Assembly (NCBI GenBank): GCA_037447655.1
Contig: JBBHKE010001575.1
Coordinates: 137,507 to 173,710, forward strand
From: Zygnema cylindricum
Lineage: Eukaryota; Streptophyta; Zygnematophyceae; Zygnematales; Zygnemataceae
Length of the DNA: 36,204 nucleotides
Reading direction: 5' to 3'
Below, in pieces: positions 23,147 to 33,640 of this stretch; position 1 is the first letter of the stretch; every line of letters begins with the position of its first letter. Made by a program: the position numbers and the translations under genes. Under the pieces are notes generated by a model that did not search any database, had not been told where the DNA came from, and worked only from the letters and a program-made list of their open reading frames with translations.

Positions 23147-23642
23147 TTCTTTAAGAGTTCGAAAGCAAGAACGGAGAGGGCATCATGAACGATGCTCCGG
23201 CTATAGTACAGTTGCGGAATGCTTGCGAGCGAGCGAAACGGACGTTGTCGTCCAATGCTCAAACAACTGTTGACTTTCATATGATTCATGAAGGGATAAA
23301 CTTTCGTAGTAATATTACAAGCTCGAAATTCGAAGAACTAAACATAGATTTTTTTAGTAGGTGTATTGATATGGTAAATGCGGTGAGATCTATTTTTAGA
23401 TCTCACCGCATTTATCATATCAATACACCTACTAAAAAAATCCATATTTAATTCTTCGAATTTCGAGCTTGTAATATTACTACGAAATTTTATCCCTTCA
23501 TGAATCATATGAAGGTCAACAGTCGTTTGAGCATTGGACGACAACGTCCGTTTCGCTCGCTCGCAAGCATTCCGCAATTGTACTATAGCTCGAGCATCGT
23601 TCGTGATGCCTTTTCCGTGCTTGCTTTCGAATTCTTGAAGAA
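23147..23642. repeat. Fold-back of HSP70 exon: 245 bp arms, 6 bp spacer
   Basis: 23147-23391 is the reverse complement of 23398-23642 with about 16 mismatches by eye (~93% identity). The centre is GCGGTGAGATCT-attttt-AGATCTCACCGC. The right arm (minus strand) is continuous with the rest of the HSP70 fragment; the left arm is the extra copy, reading the same peptide ([20 protein letters not shown]) on the plus strand. The left arm ends exactly where homology with copy A resumes. Confidence 0.92.
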
Positions 23643-23738
23643 AATGATACACTATACGATTATCGAAATCTTCTTCTCCGAGATGAGTATCACCGGTTGT
23701 GGATAACCTCAAAAAAAAAACACGTAGACATCGTCTCA

Positions 23739-24077
<339 letters not shown>

Positions 24078-24167
24078 TCAATTCAACACACCACAATTTC
24101 AATAATATACATGCGTTTTGAACCACAAATTTAAACATAAACTTGGTAACAAACACATAAAAAAAAA

Positions 24168-24216
24168 ATCACCTCCTCCCCTCCCCCCCTCCCTCCCCAT
24201 TCCCTCTCCCCCTCAC
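24168..24216. repeat. CT-rich tract in HSP70 intron
   Basis: CCTCCCCTCCCCCCCTCCCT-type pyrimidine run just 3' of the exon 2 donor on the minus strand. Confidence 0.8.
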
Positions 24217-24467
24217 CTGCGAGTTATTGCGAGTTATTGAAATGCGCTGGAATAATAATAAGAACTTCTTTTATATCCTCACCAAGGAAGGTGACAACGG
24301 TATCTTTCAAATAAAAAAGCACCATGGAAGATATTTACACAGGATCAAAATTGTTTTTCTCTGCCATGTACTCCACCTCGATCATTGGCTTATCTTCGGG
24401 CCCCTAAAAGCCAAAATAATAATAAAGAAAAGAAACAGGAAAAGACAGGAGTCAAACAATATTGCAC

Positions 24468-24725
24468 AGCTCTCCCTCTCCCCTTCCTTTCCTCCTCCTT
24501 CTCCTCTCTTTCCCTCTCTCATTCTCTTTTTCCCTCCCCCTCGATTGTTTGCTTATTCTCAACTTCTAAAATTGACAGCCCAATCAAAACTATTCGACCT
24601 GTTTCGCTCTCCCTTTCCTCCCCCTATCCCTCGCCCTCTCTCTTTGCCTCAAAATTATTCGACGTTTGGCTCTCCCTTTCTTCCCCCCATCCTTCGCCCT
24701 CTCTCTTTACCTCAACCATTGGCTT
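24468..24725. repeat. CT-rich tract with ~62 bp tandem duplication
   Basis: Within the HSP70 intron. The unit GCTCTCCCTTTC...CCCTCTCTCTTTRCCTCAA begins near 24606 and again near 24668. Mostly C/T on the plus strand. Confidence 0.75.
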
Positions 24726-25059
24726 ATCGCCAAATGATAAGCCCCAACTTTGTGACAGACCAAACCAAATCTCTCTCTCTCCGAATCGAAACTTACCTTG
24801 ACAACTTTGAAAAGCCAACACTTCATGGCGTCCTGTACGGAAGTATCGGTGAACTTTCCTCCAATCATACGCTTCGTATCGAAAATTAAACCTCTAGGAT
24901 CCTTGTAAATTCCTCCCTCCCTTATATGTTAAGAGCAACTCTAAAGGGGGAGAATGAGAGAGAGTGTCACCCGATAAAAACATTGATCGGGCGCAACTGT
25001 GCAAGAGAGGTCTGGTATTATACCAAAAAACAAAGAGGAAGAAAAAAAGAAAAAAAGCG

Positions 25060-25462
25060 ACTGAGGGGAGAAAAACTGATCGAATGATGCTAAAGTGTGG
25101 AGCTTTTATGAATTTATACAAATCTGAGGAAGAGGAAGTATAGTTTCATGACTCTAGTTCGAATCTTTATTGTATGGAGAAAATCTCGACCGTCCATTTA
25201 TAATTTAGATTGTAATTCTTTGTTTGACCAACGATATCTTGCCCTACCAATAGGGCCGCTTTTTTCACGTGCTCTCTTGCACACATGTCGCTATGTTACG
25301 AATGTTTTTTCCCACGAAGTGTGGCATGCCCCAAAATTATACCGAAGCCGCAAAAGGCGACCAGATTGCGATATGAAACCAATGATGAATCAATATACAT
25401 TCGGTGTGGGGAACAAATCAGGCTTCTCGCAAGCTCGATATAGCATTAATGAGGTTCGGAGA
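25060..25462 (-). promoter_or_regulatory. Promoter-like flank (speculative)
   Basis: Upstream of the HSP70 fragment in its reading direction. On the minus strand there is TATAAATTC (about 25113-25121), further up a CACGTG box (about 25267), and a GAA-TGTT-like word (about 25298). The copy A equivalent (19400-19786) has a better heat-shock-like array, GAAtgTTCtttcccGAG near 19618, and two CACGTG/ACACGTGT boxes. This could be the original HSP70 promoter, but the HSP70 piece may have been inserted here later, which would make the match accidental. Confidence 0.25.
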
Positions 25463-25797
25463 AAAGGGTTAATAAAAACCTTAATTTGAAAAACCTATAT
25501 CATATGTGATTTATTAACGCGTAAATTCAGATTTTTTTTTTGCTCCTACTAAAAAAAAAAATGAAAATAATACTTATAATAATTGTGGGTTTTCATTATT
25601 TTAAAGCAAAAGAAATGCTTAAATACCTTTTTCCTTTAGTAGTGGTCGAAAACGGCACACTCAATGTTTTATCCAGGTTCTCACCGGTCAGCGTAGAGCC
25701 GCCTCGTAACAAGATGAGGAAAAGTGCAGTTCGAAGTAGAGAATGTGAGTTTGCGTGAGAGGAGCGTCGTGTGCGGCTTGCTAGGGCGCCCTAAGGG
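25463..25797. other. Spacer between copy B and the Copia element
   Basis: AT-rich with one short open frame (25540-25758) of no recognised family. Ends in AAGGG next to the LTR. Confidence 0.45.
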
Positions 25798-27082
25798 TGT
25801 TGTTCTACAAGCCCAATTGCATAAGGGGGTCTAGGAGTATAAGTGGAAGTAGACATGGAAAACTGCAAAAGCTATCAAGCACTTACTCAACAGACAACTT
25901 TCAGCTTACACAAAATATGACTCAAATGGCCAATATGCCTCAAATATCTCAAATTGATACGCAACAGAGTAAACTGGCAATTCCCAAAATTGCAGCCCAA
26001 AAGACCCAATAAACCATAAGATATGACTCTCGGAAGTTTCCCAAAAAACTGCCCTCAAAATGTCATAATCCCAAAACTAGATGATACAAAATTGTCAAAG
26101 TCCTAAACTATATACTCACAGTGAGTATCTACTGGTCACACTAATACGGTTGAATGTACAACAGTATTATCCTGACTAACAAAAAAGTATCCATCCTGTA
26201 TTTTACTGTACCATAGGTACCTCCAAAACCTTAATTACAACATGCCGTTAAATGAACAGTGTAACACTATTAATTAATTCACTAAACGTTACCTTATTGT
26301 TTTCCAAATATTTACAGATATTGTCCGTACAATTAATGTTGCCGATGCTTAGTCAACATCAGCCGTAAAAGTCCAGATGAATGTTGATTCGATGGTACGA
26401 ACGTCCTGAGTGCGTACGACACAAAGTCCAGATGAATGTTGATTCGATGGTACGAACGTCCTGAGTGCGTACGACACACTCAGTCATTGTGGTCCTCGCT
26501 TTGATCGCGCCCGTCGAATCTGTCTCGTATCAGCAATATTCATTTGATTCCGTACGGTACACTCCCAGATGTCTGGCTTGGTCTCGGCCCGTCAGATTCA
26601 CCGAAACCGCCTGTATGATTTTGACATATGTATGTGGATGTCGGTGCAACTCCGAAATACCTGCATTAACTTCTCTTGCCAATACGTGTATCTTGTTTTG
26701 TCAATTGTGGTCCCACGTGAATCACACTTTGTGGTCCCAGGTGAATCGCGTCCGTTGGCACGAATTCAATCAATGATCATAGCGTCAACTGTACCACATA
26801 TTTCTGGAATAACCGGTTCAGATTTCGTTCGTCGGATCTGGTGAATCCAATCGTCTTCTGCGTGACGCGTGTAACTGACTGTTGGCGCCACTCCGTAAAA
26901 CCTGCATACGTCTCTCTTGTTGACGCGCGTCCTTGTAAATGTACAATACACTCTATTGTACTTTTGCTACTGTAATACTAATTAAGGTAAATACCACAAC
27001 AGACTACTTAGAAAATATTCTAAGTTATTTAAGTCTCTTCTCACAGCCCTATCTACTGAAATAAAGATTTCCAATTACAACC
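25798..27082 (-). repeat. 3' LTR of the Copia element
   Basis: Begins TGTTGTTCTACAA and ends TTCCAATTACAAC on the plus strand. Longer than its partner mainly because of a 55 bp tandem duplication (unit GTCCAGATGAATGTTGATTC..., starts 26371 and 26426) and an extra ~17 bp palindrome ATACTCACAGTGAGTAT near 26112. Confidence 0.9.
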
Positions 27083-27114
27083 TTCCCCTTTAATATTTAG
27101 ACTAAATAACTCAC

Positions 27115-27573
27115 TTAGTCCAATGGCTTCTCTGCAAAACTCCAACTTAGGAGCAAAAAGGGCTTTAGTAAACATGTCAGCCACCATCTCCTCATCCGAT
27201 AAATAACACAATTATTCACTTTTGCAAGCACTTTTTCTTTCATAAAGTGTAGTCTAACATCCATGTGTTTGCTTTTAAAATGATGACTGGGGTTAGAGGC
27301 AAATACAATAGCTGCCTTGTTGTCACACGAGATACACTGAAGACCTGTTTGCATATACCCAAGTTTTTGTAAAATAAACTTAACCCATAAGAGCTTCTTG
27401 AGGGTGGAAGATGATGCCATGTATTGTGACTCCATTGTGGATTGAGCTGTAACCTTTTGTAGTTTGCTACTCCAGCAACAAGTTCCATCTCCAATCTTAA
27501 GAACAAAACCTATTGTAGATTTCAGGCTTGGCATGTCTACATAGCTAGCGTTGCTCCACGTGTGTATTTTCAC
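27115..27573 (-). pseudogene. Copia RNase H remnant
   Basis: Open for 152 codons. Copia RNase H pattern: SNASYVDMPSLKSTIGFVLK, CCWSSKLQKVTAQSTMESQYM, CDNKAAIVFASNP, KHMDVRLHFMKE. It corresponds to the C-terminal end of pol, with the last part out of frame. Upstream pol pieces lie in other frames. Confidence 0.88.
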
Positions 27574-27753
27574 TTCTCCTCCTCTGAGTACAAGCTTAAG
27601 ATTTGAGTTCCTAAAAGATATCTCAACACCCTTTTTGCTGCTTCACAATTTGCCTTTTTAGGATTTTGCAGACTTCTACTCAAGACCCCCACAATTGCTG
27701 CGATATCAGGCCTCGTACAGTTCATAAAATATATAAGACTTCGAACTACCTCT

Positions 27754-28586
27754 CTATATGGCTTTTGAAGCCATAAACTCCTCCTCCCCTGACTCTATAA
27801 TCTCACACACCATTATGTCTAAATCTGAATCCTTTCCTTTCAATTTCTGCCTTAATTCCATGGGAGTAATAGATCCCTTTACATCTTTCATTTCAAATCT
27901 TTCCAGCATGTTACCTATTGGTTCTTTTTGTGTCAACATAATCTGCCTCTTGTTTCTGTCTCTTCACCAAGGTTCTTCATCTCGAACCTAGACCTTCAAG
28001 CCACTTTTATGCGGTTTATTTCATCCATTAACTTACTTATTAATAATAAGTCATCCACATACGCAGCAATGTATAGTATCCCATCCTCCCTTTGTAAGAC
28101 ATATACAGAATGATCTGAGCTAATTCTCTGAAAACCTAGCCCATTCAAAAACTCATCTAACTTCAAATTCCACTTACGTGGGGCTTGTTTTAGCCCAAAC
28201 AAAGATTTCATCAATTTACACACTAATTCTTCTTTCCCCTTTTCAACATAAATTTCAGCGTGTTTCATATAAATGGTTTCTTCTAACTCTCCATAGTAGA
28301 AGGCCGTTTTAACATCCATTTGATGTATTTCCATATTCTTTATAGCCGCTAGACTTAGCAAAATTATGACAGTGGGAAATTTGACAACTGGAGAGAAGGT
28401 TTCTTCAAAGTCAATACCTTCTTTTTGATTGTACCCTTTGGCCACTATTCTGGTGTTATACCTTTCAATGGTGTTGTCGGGGTTCAGCTTCACCTTGAAT
28501 ACCCATTTAGAGCCGATGGCTTTTCTGCCTGGAGGAAGATCCATCAGCTCTAACTCCCATGTCTGTGCCTCCATAATAGACTTCAT
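27754..28586 (-). pseudogene. Copia reverse transcriptase remnant
   Basis: 28586-27996 reads 196 codons: KAIGSKWVFKVKLNPD, ARIVAKGYNQ-type motif (TRIVAKGYNQKEGIDFEETF), MDVKTAFYYGELEETIYM, LFGLKQAPRKWN and the catalytic YVDD box at residues 176-179. Then a stop; related sequence (FEMKNLGE, then 27939-27754 LTQKEPIGNMLERFEMKDVK) continues with further breaks. The family's catalytic aspartates are visible, but the polyprotein is not continuous. Confidence 0.92.
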
Positions 28587-29184
28587 TTCATCGTTTGCCG
28601 CCTCGATCCCCTGTTTTCTATCAGGTGATGAGAAGGCCTCCTGGATCGTTAAAGGCTCCTCTGTAGTTGCAGAAGAAGCAAAGTGAGAGCTTGCTTGCAG
28701 GGGGCTGCTAGGTCTCTTTTCCCCCTGAAATTATGAGGCTGAAATCGTCGACAACCTCTGATTTTTCTGTTTTGTTTTAACCGTAACTTGAGCTGGTACT
28801 GAGTGTGTAGCAGTTCCTTCCGCGTGAGGTGTAACTTGTGTTGAAGCATCATGTGAAGGCACCAGAGGAACTGAAGGAAGAGGTGTCCCACTTGCCGGTG
28901 GAAAGTAAACTCGCTGCCTATGGTAAAAAATGACATATTCGTGCTTTTCTTTTGCCGGTTGATCTGGCACTTTAAAAAGGTCAACCGAATATTGTTTATA
29001 TTTAATCTAGATATTCCTAGAGATAATTGCTTTCTGTTTGTCAAATACAAAAACTCTATATCCTTTCGCATTATCATCATACCCCGTGAAAATCCCAAGT
29101 ATGCCTTTAGCCTCCATTTTTTATCTATCCTGTGAAGTATCTAAACTAAAACACTTGCTGCTAAAGATCCTTAAGTGACTAACA
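28587..29184 (-). pseudogene. Copia integrase C-terminal / linker remnant
   Basis: Between integrase and reverse transcriptase. Broken frames (28649-29098 and 28731-28970) are Pro/Ser/Gln/Thr-rich, as is usual for the Copia linker; no catalytic motif expected. Assigned by position and composition. Confidence 0.5.
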
Positions 29185-30026
29185 TCAGGTTTTTTTTCCT
29201 GTCCAAAGCTCATAGGGTGTAGTGCTAACAGATCTAGAAGCAATTATATTTTTAATATAAACATCACAGTTAAGTGCTTCAGCCCAGAATTTGAAATCTA
29301 GCCCTTTACCTGCAAGCATGGACCGAGCACTCTCTGTCACTGTCCTATTTAATCTCTCTGAAACACCATTCTGTTCCAATGTATATAGAACTGTAAGATT
29401 GTGACTAATACCTTGATGAAGGAGAAATTCTTCGAATTCCTTTGATGTGTATTCTCCCCGTTGTCGAACCTCACCGCCAATATTGGAACTCCATGAAGCT
29501 TTTCCGCCCGCACTTTGTAGTGTTTGAAGTGAGTAAACATTTCACTTTTATGTTGCATGAAGTGAATTTTGGTGTACCTCGAGTAGTCATCTGTAAATGT
29601 GACCATATTGTGGACGCCTCCAGCCGAAGCCACTTGTGAAGGACCGAAAACATCAGAATGTATTAGCTCCATAACTTTTTCCAATTTGTGGTTTGTTTTT
29701 TCCTGTGGAAATGGCAATATGTGGATCTTGCCAAGTGAACAACCATCACATGATTTTATAGGTTGAGAGGTGAGAGAAACTCCATCAACTTTTCCGAAAT
29801 TCACCATTTTTCTTAGACTATCATAATTCATGTGTCATAATCTCTTATGCCACATCTCGTTATCATATTGGACACTGGAGTAGAGAATATCATTTTCCTT
29901 ATATTCAGCCATGTCTATCTGGTACATTTTGCAAGCATCTCTAGTTCCTGTTAATGTTACTTTTCCTTTCTTGCTAATAACCTGTCTACCTTCTTTCAGA
30001 ATGACTTGAAAGCCTTTGCTTTCCAA
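29185..30026 (-). pseudogene. Copia pre-integrase and integrase remnant
   Basis: 30026-29835 ends in the pre-integrase word MWHKRL followed by a stop where Gly is normal. 29831-29349 carries CDGCSLGK (zinc site), HSDVFGP (first Asp), VTFTDDYSRYTKIHFM and VRFDNGE (second Asp). After a frameshift, 29379-29185 has EQNGVSERLNRTVTESARSM (catalytic Glu) and FWAEALNCDVYIKN. The D-D-E residues are present but split over two frames. Confidence 0.92.
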
Positions 30027-30229
30027 TAATGATGTAGAGAAAATATTATTTTTAAAGTCCGGAACATAAAAAACATTGTGAAGTTCTCTTTACCGACTTT
30101 CCCCCCACATCTACCATTAAAGATACATCACCCTTAGCTGAGGTTTGAACACACATCCCACAGCATAGTATATACTCTTTGGAGGCGTTTGCTGCAGATT
30201 TGTAAAAGCCGCCTTGTTCTATTACATGT

Positions 30230-30260
30230 GGGTCGATGCTCCCGTGTCCATGATCTATCC
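30230..30260 (-). pseudogene. Copia aspartic protease active site remnant
   Basis: The minus strand reads MDTGASTHM; DTGA codons are at 30237-30248. The usual Trp just before it is a TAG and two stops follow the His-Met, so the protease frame is dead. Confidence 0.8.
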
Positions 30261-30470
30261 TGCATCTCTGGGACCCTCCATTGCTGCTGCTATAGCAAAT
30301 AACTCCGCTTCCTCTTGCTGATTGAAGCTCACAGACTCATCTGTATCAGTTGCAGAAGCTGAAAAAAGAGCATTTCCACGAGTAAGATTTCTAGAAAAAC
30401 CTTTGTGATATTGGCTTTGCTGCCAACCCGGCCTTTATAAACCTTTCTCATTAGCCTTTTTCAGCTTAGG

Positions 30471-31195
30471 ACAATACCTGTATCCATGACCCTTCTCAGA
30501 ATAATAGAAACAAGTAGTAGATGATTTTCTATTTGGCCTGTGATTAAACTTATTAAACTGATTCTGATTCTGGTAAACTAATTCTTATTCAGATTAAAAT
30601 GAGCTTTTTTGTCAAAGTCTGTTGCAAAAGCTTCAACCTTTCCTTCTCCTCCAAGGAGTTTGATATTAGACTCTTCTTCTAATATAAGAAAATATGCTAA
30701 TTGAAACGACCAGCTAGCTTTATCATGACTCTTTAACTGAGCAGACACACCTTTCATGCTATATGAAGTCCTCTAATAAGCAAAGCTACCTGCTGAAACT
30801 CAAAAAATGACCCCCGAGCAGAAGAGTGTGCATCAATAAGTGCACGAAAATTGTCACAATACTCGACCATAGTTCCCCCCGAGTATTTGTACCCCCAAAT
30901 ATTTCCAGCCACCAAGAGCTCCTCTTGGACATTCGCTTTCTCAAAAGCGGATTTCAGTGATGTCGAAATCTCCTTCGCCTTCTTCATTTTCAAGCGAGAC
31001 ATGACCAGATTTTCTAAAATATAAAGAATTTGATTGTTCCTTGCCATTGAATTCTTTTTCGCCCAACTTCGATCTATTTCATCAAAAGGGAGCCATCCAA
31101 GCGCGAAATAAGTCAGGAGTTTCAAACAAAGATTCAACCATCGCCGCCCAATACGCATACTTTTGGCCATTGAAGATAGAAATTCTTGACGAAAG
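30471..31195 (-). pseudogene. Copia gag remnant with defective zinc knuckle
   Basis: The start FNGQKYAYWAAMVESLF (about 31180-31120) matches the Copia gag N-terminus but is in another frame from the longer open piece 31170-30754 (SWAKKNSMARNNQILYILEN, TSLKSAFEKANVQEELL, GGTMVEYCDNFRALI). The CCHC knuckle at 30471-30512 reads C-F-Y-Y-SEKG-H-GYRY-C; the second Cys is Tyr, consistent with one G-to-A change. Gag starts almost directly after the 5' LTR. Confidence 0.8.
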
Positions 31196-31205
31196 GCCCA
31201 TAATA

Positions 31206-32414
31206 TGTTGTTCTACAACCACAGTTGAGGAGGGGGTTCAGTAGCAGTAGTGGAAGTATACATGGAAAACAGCAAAGGCTATCAAGCACCTACTCAACAG
31301 CCAACATTCAGCTTACACGAAATATGACTCAAAAGGCCAATATACCTCAAATTTCTTACAATGATACACAACAGAGTAAAATGACAATTCTCAAAGTTGT
31401 AGCCCAAATGACCCAGTAAACCATAAGATATGAATCCTAGAAGTTTCCGAGAAATTGCCCTTAAAATGTCATAATCCCAAAACTGGATAATACAAAATTG
31501 TCTAGGTCTTAAACTATCTACTGGTCACACTAATACGGGTGACTATACAACTGTACTATCTTGACTAATGTTAAGTATCCATCCTGTACTTTATTGTACC
31601 GTGAATACCTCCAAAACCCTAATTACTACATGCCGCTAAATAAACAATGTAACACTATTAATTAATTCACTAAACGTTACCTTATTTTTTCCAAATATTG
31701 ACGGATATTGTCCGTACAATTAATGTTGCCGATGCTTAGTCAGCATCAGCTGCAAAAGTCCAAATGAATGTTGATTTGATGGTACAAACGTCCTGAGTGC
31801 GTCGGCGCATTCAGTCATTGTGGTCCCCGCTTTGATCGCGTAGGTCGAATATGTCTCGTATCAACGATATTCCTTTGATTCCGTACGGTACACTCCCAGA
31901 TGTCTGGCTCGGTCCGGCCCGTCAGATTCACCGAAACTGCCTGTATGATTTTTGACATGTGTATATGGATGTCGGCGCAACTCCGAAATACCTGCATTAA
32001 CTTCTCTCGCCGATACGTGTATCTTGTTTTGTCAATTGTGGTCCCACGTGAATCACACTTTGTGGTCCCAAGTGAATCGCGTCCGTTGGCACGAATTCTA
32101 TCAATGATCATAGCGTCGAACTGTACCATATATTTCTGGAATAACCGGTTCAGATTCCGTTCGTCGGATCCGGTGAATCCAATCGTCTCCTGCGTGACGC
32201 GTGTAACTGACTGTCCGCACCACTCCGTAAAACTTGCATACGTCTCTCTTGCCGACGCGCGTCCCTGTAAAAGTACAATACACTCTATTGTACTTTTGCT
32301 ACTGTAATACTAATTAAGGTAAGTACCACAACAGACTATTTAGAAAATATTCTAAGTTATTTAAGTCTCTTCTCACAGCCCTATCTACTGAAATAAAGAT
32401 TTCCAATTACAACA
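31206..32414 (-). repeat. 5' LTR of the Copia element
   Basis: Begins TGTTGTTCTACAA and ends TTCCAATTACAACA on the plus strand. Aligns along its length with 25798-27082, lacking that copy's 55 bp duplication and 17 bp palindrome. Clear substitutions between LTRs indicate an old insertion. Confidence 0.9.
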
Positions 32415-32779
32415 CAGGGATCTCTGACGACTTTGTGAAATGGAATTAGAATTTTCAGACCCTTGGAATGGAAAAATATGTACTAAACAAAACGTGACAA
32501 AAAAAAAGAAATTGTGTACTTTGATGGACGCAATCGGACAAAACATAGCGGATTGTGCACTTTTTGTCGTCGCTTGAATTCTTTTTAAATTTCTTGAAAT
32601 TTTTTTACACGTGCGACTACATGTTTTTATTTGTTTTTCGAAAATTCTTTGTTTTAAATCACATCTTCCCTGTGTTTTAAAGAAAAGTTTGAAGATGACG
32701 TTTTTTGGCGTGGCCGTGGGTCGAAGAACACAAAATGACAACATGTAGTACATCTTAAATTCGATGATGACGCAAAATG
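32415..32779. other. Flank of the Copia element, no gene
   Basis: AT-rich DNA. Probably internal sequence of the old Harbinger-like element whose right end follows; the left end was not found. Confidence 0.35.
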
Positions 32780-32956
32780 TACTTCTCATTTTCTCTATTT
32801 TTTTGTACGGTTGAAACTTACGCGGTACGGCTCTAAGTTTTATAGCATAACGACAGAAAAAAACCCTTACGTAGGCACATGGAGACGCACCCTAAGTTTT
32901 TAAGGAAAACGACAGGAAAAAACTATTAATTTATCACGTGGGAAACTACCTTAAGA
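32780..32956. mobile_element. Right end of a Harbinger-like element, duplicated terminus
   Basis: The reverse complement of 32790-32892 (GGGTGCGTCTCCATGTG...CTGTCGTT...CCGTAC...CCGTACAAAAAAAT) resembles the first ~100 bp of the MITE at 20364 in the same order. It ends CGCACCC followed by TAA. A diverged ~60 bp second copy of the terminus (TTTTTAAGGAAAACGACAGG...GGAAACTACC, then TTA) follows directly to 32956. Confidence 0.55.
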
Positions 32957-33018
32957 AGTTGCCGCATGGATTTTTGAGACATCAACTTGTGAGCTTTCAC
33001 GACCAGTCCTGTACAGTA

Positions 33019-33411
33019 GTGTTGGGTATCGGGTAAATTCCTATCGCGATAATTGCGATATTCGATATATCGAATATCGATCGAGTAGATTCCTCGATAC
33101 ATCCTACCGGGACCAACATAAATTATCGCGATATATATCGCAAAAAAATGGGTGTCCGTACAGTTATAGTACGAAAATTCGTAAGGATATTACCCCCCCC
33201 CCCCCCCCCCCCCCCCCCCCACTGTTGAAAAAAAAATGAAATTTTTATTTTTTTTATGCCTCGATATATTGGCGATACGATCTATCGGCGATATATCGCC
33301 GATATATCGCGATAATTTGGTTTTCGATATATCGAAGCGATATATCGATTATCGGGTACTTGAAATTCGATATATATCCAATATCGGCAAAGGGTCCTCG
33401 ATACCCAACAC
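33019..33411. mobile_element. TA-flanked MITE rich in TATCG palindromes
   Basis: Terminal inverted repeat GTGTTGGGTATCG (33019) and CGATACCCAACAC (ending 33411), flanked by TA at 33017-33018 and 33412-33413. The interior is packed with TATCGCGATA, CGATATATCG and GGCGATATATCGCC words, and contains 38 consecutive C (33193-33230). No coding capacity. TA duplication suggests a Tc1/mariner-type source; the class is uncertain. Confidence 0.7.
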
Positions 33412-33413
33412 TA

Positions 33414-33628
33414 CACCGCCAATCGTTATTAGCGTTGTGTACGCTAATTCCATCCCGCTTTATTTTATTTTATTCTCAAATAGAATTATCCACACTATTT
33501 AAAAAAACCCTAATTCCTAATTAGAGTAAACGATTTCTTCGAAAATTTCCAAATTCCCAATTAGCGTAAACCACGCTAAATATTCGTATACGCTAAAAAA
33601 ACTTACACGCTAATAACGATTGGCGGTG
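33414..33628. mobile_element. TA-flanked MITE 1, 215 bp
   Basis: 22 bp perfect terminal inverted repeats CACCGCCAATCGTTATTAGC... and ...GCTAATAACGATTGGCGGTG. TA at both sides (33412-33413, 33629-33630). Interior AT-rich with repeated GCGTA words. No frame. Confidence 0.85.
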
Positions 33629-33640
33629 TACTGTACAGTA

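Larger units (their letters stand above)
25798..32414 (-). mobile_element. Degenerate Ty1/copia LTR retrotransposon, 6.6 kb
   Basis: Two related LTRs (25798-27082 and 31206-32414) enclose minus-strand remnants in Copia order: gag, CCHC knuckle, DTGA protease, pre-integrase and integrase, reverse transcriptase, RNase H. The order protease-integrase-RT-RNaseH defines Copia. Flanking pentamers are AAGGG (25793-25797) and CAGGG (32415-32419), a probable 5 bp target duplication with one change. A purine tract AAAGGGGAA sits next to the left (3') LTR at 27083-27093. No initiator-Met tRNA primer site is recognisable after the 5' LTR. Many stops and frameshifts: inactive. Confidence 0.93.

Noticed and set aside
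25798-32414. Active retrotransposon
   Set aside because: Stops in protease and pre-integrase, split integrase frames, defective zinc knuckle, diverged LTRs.
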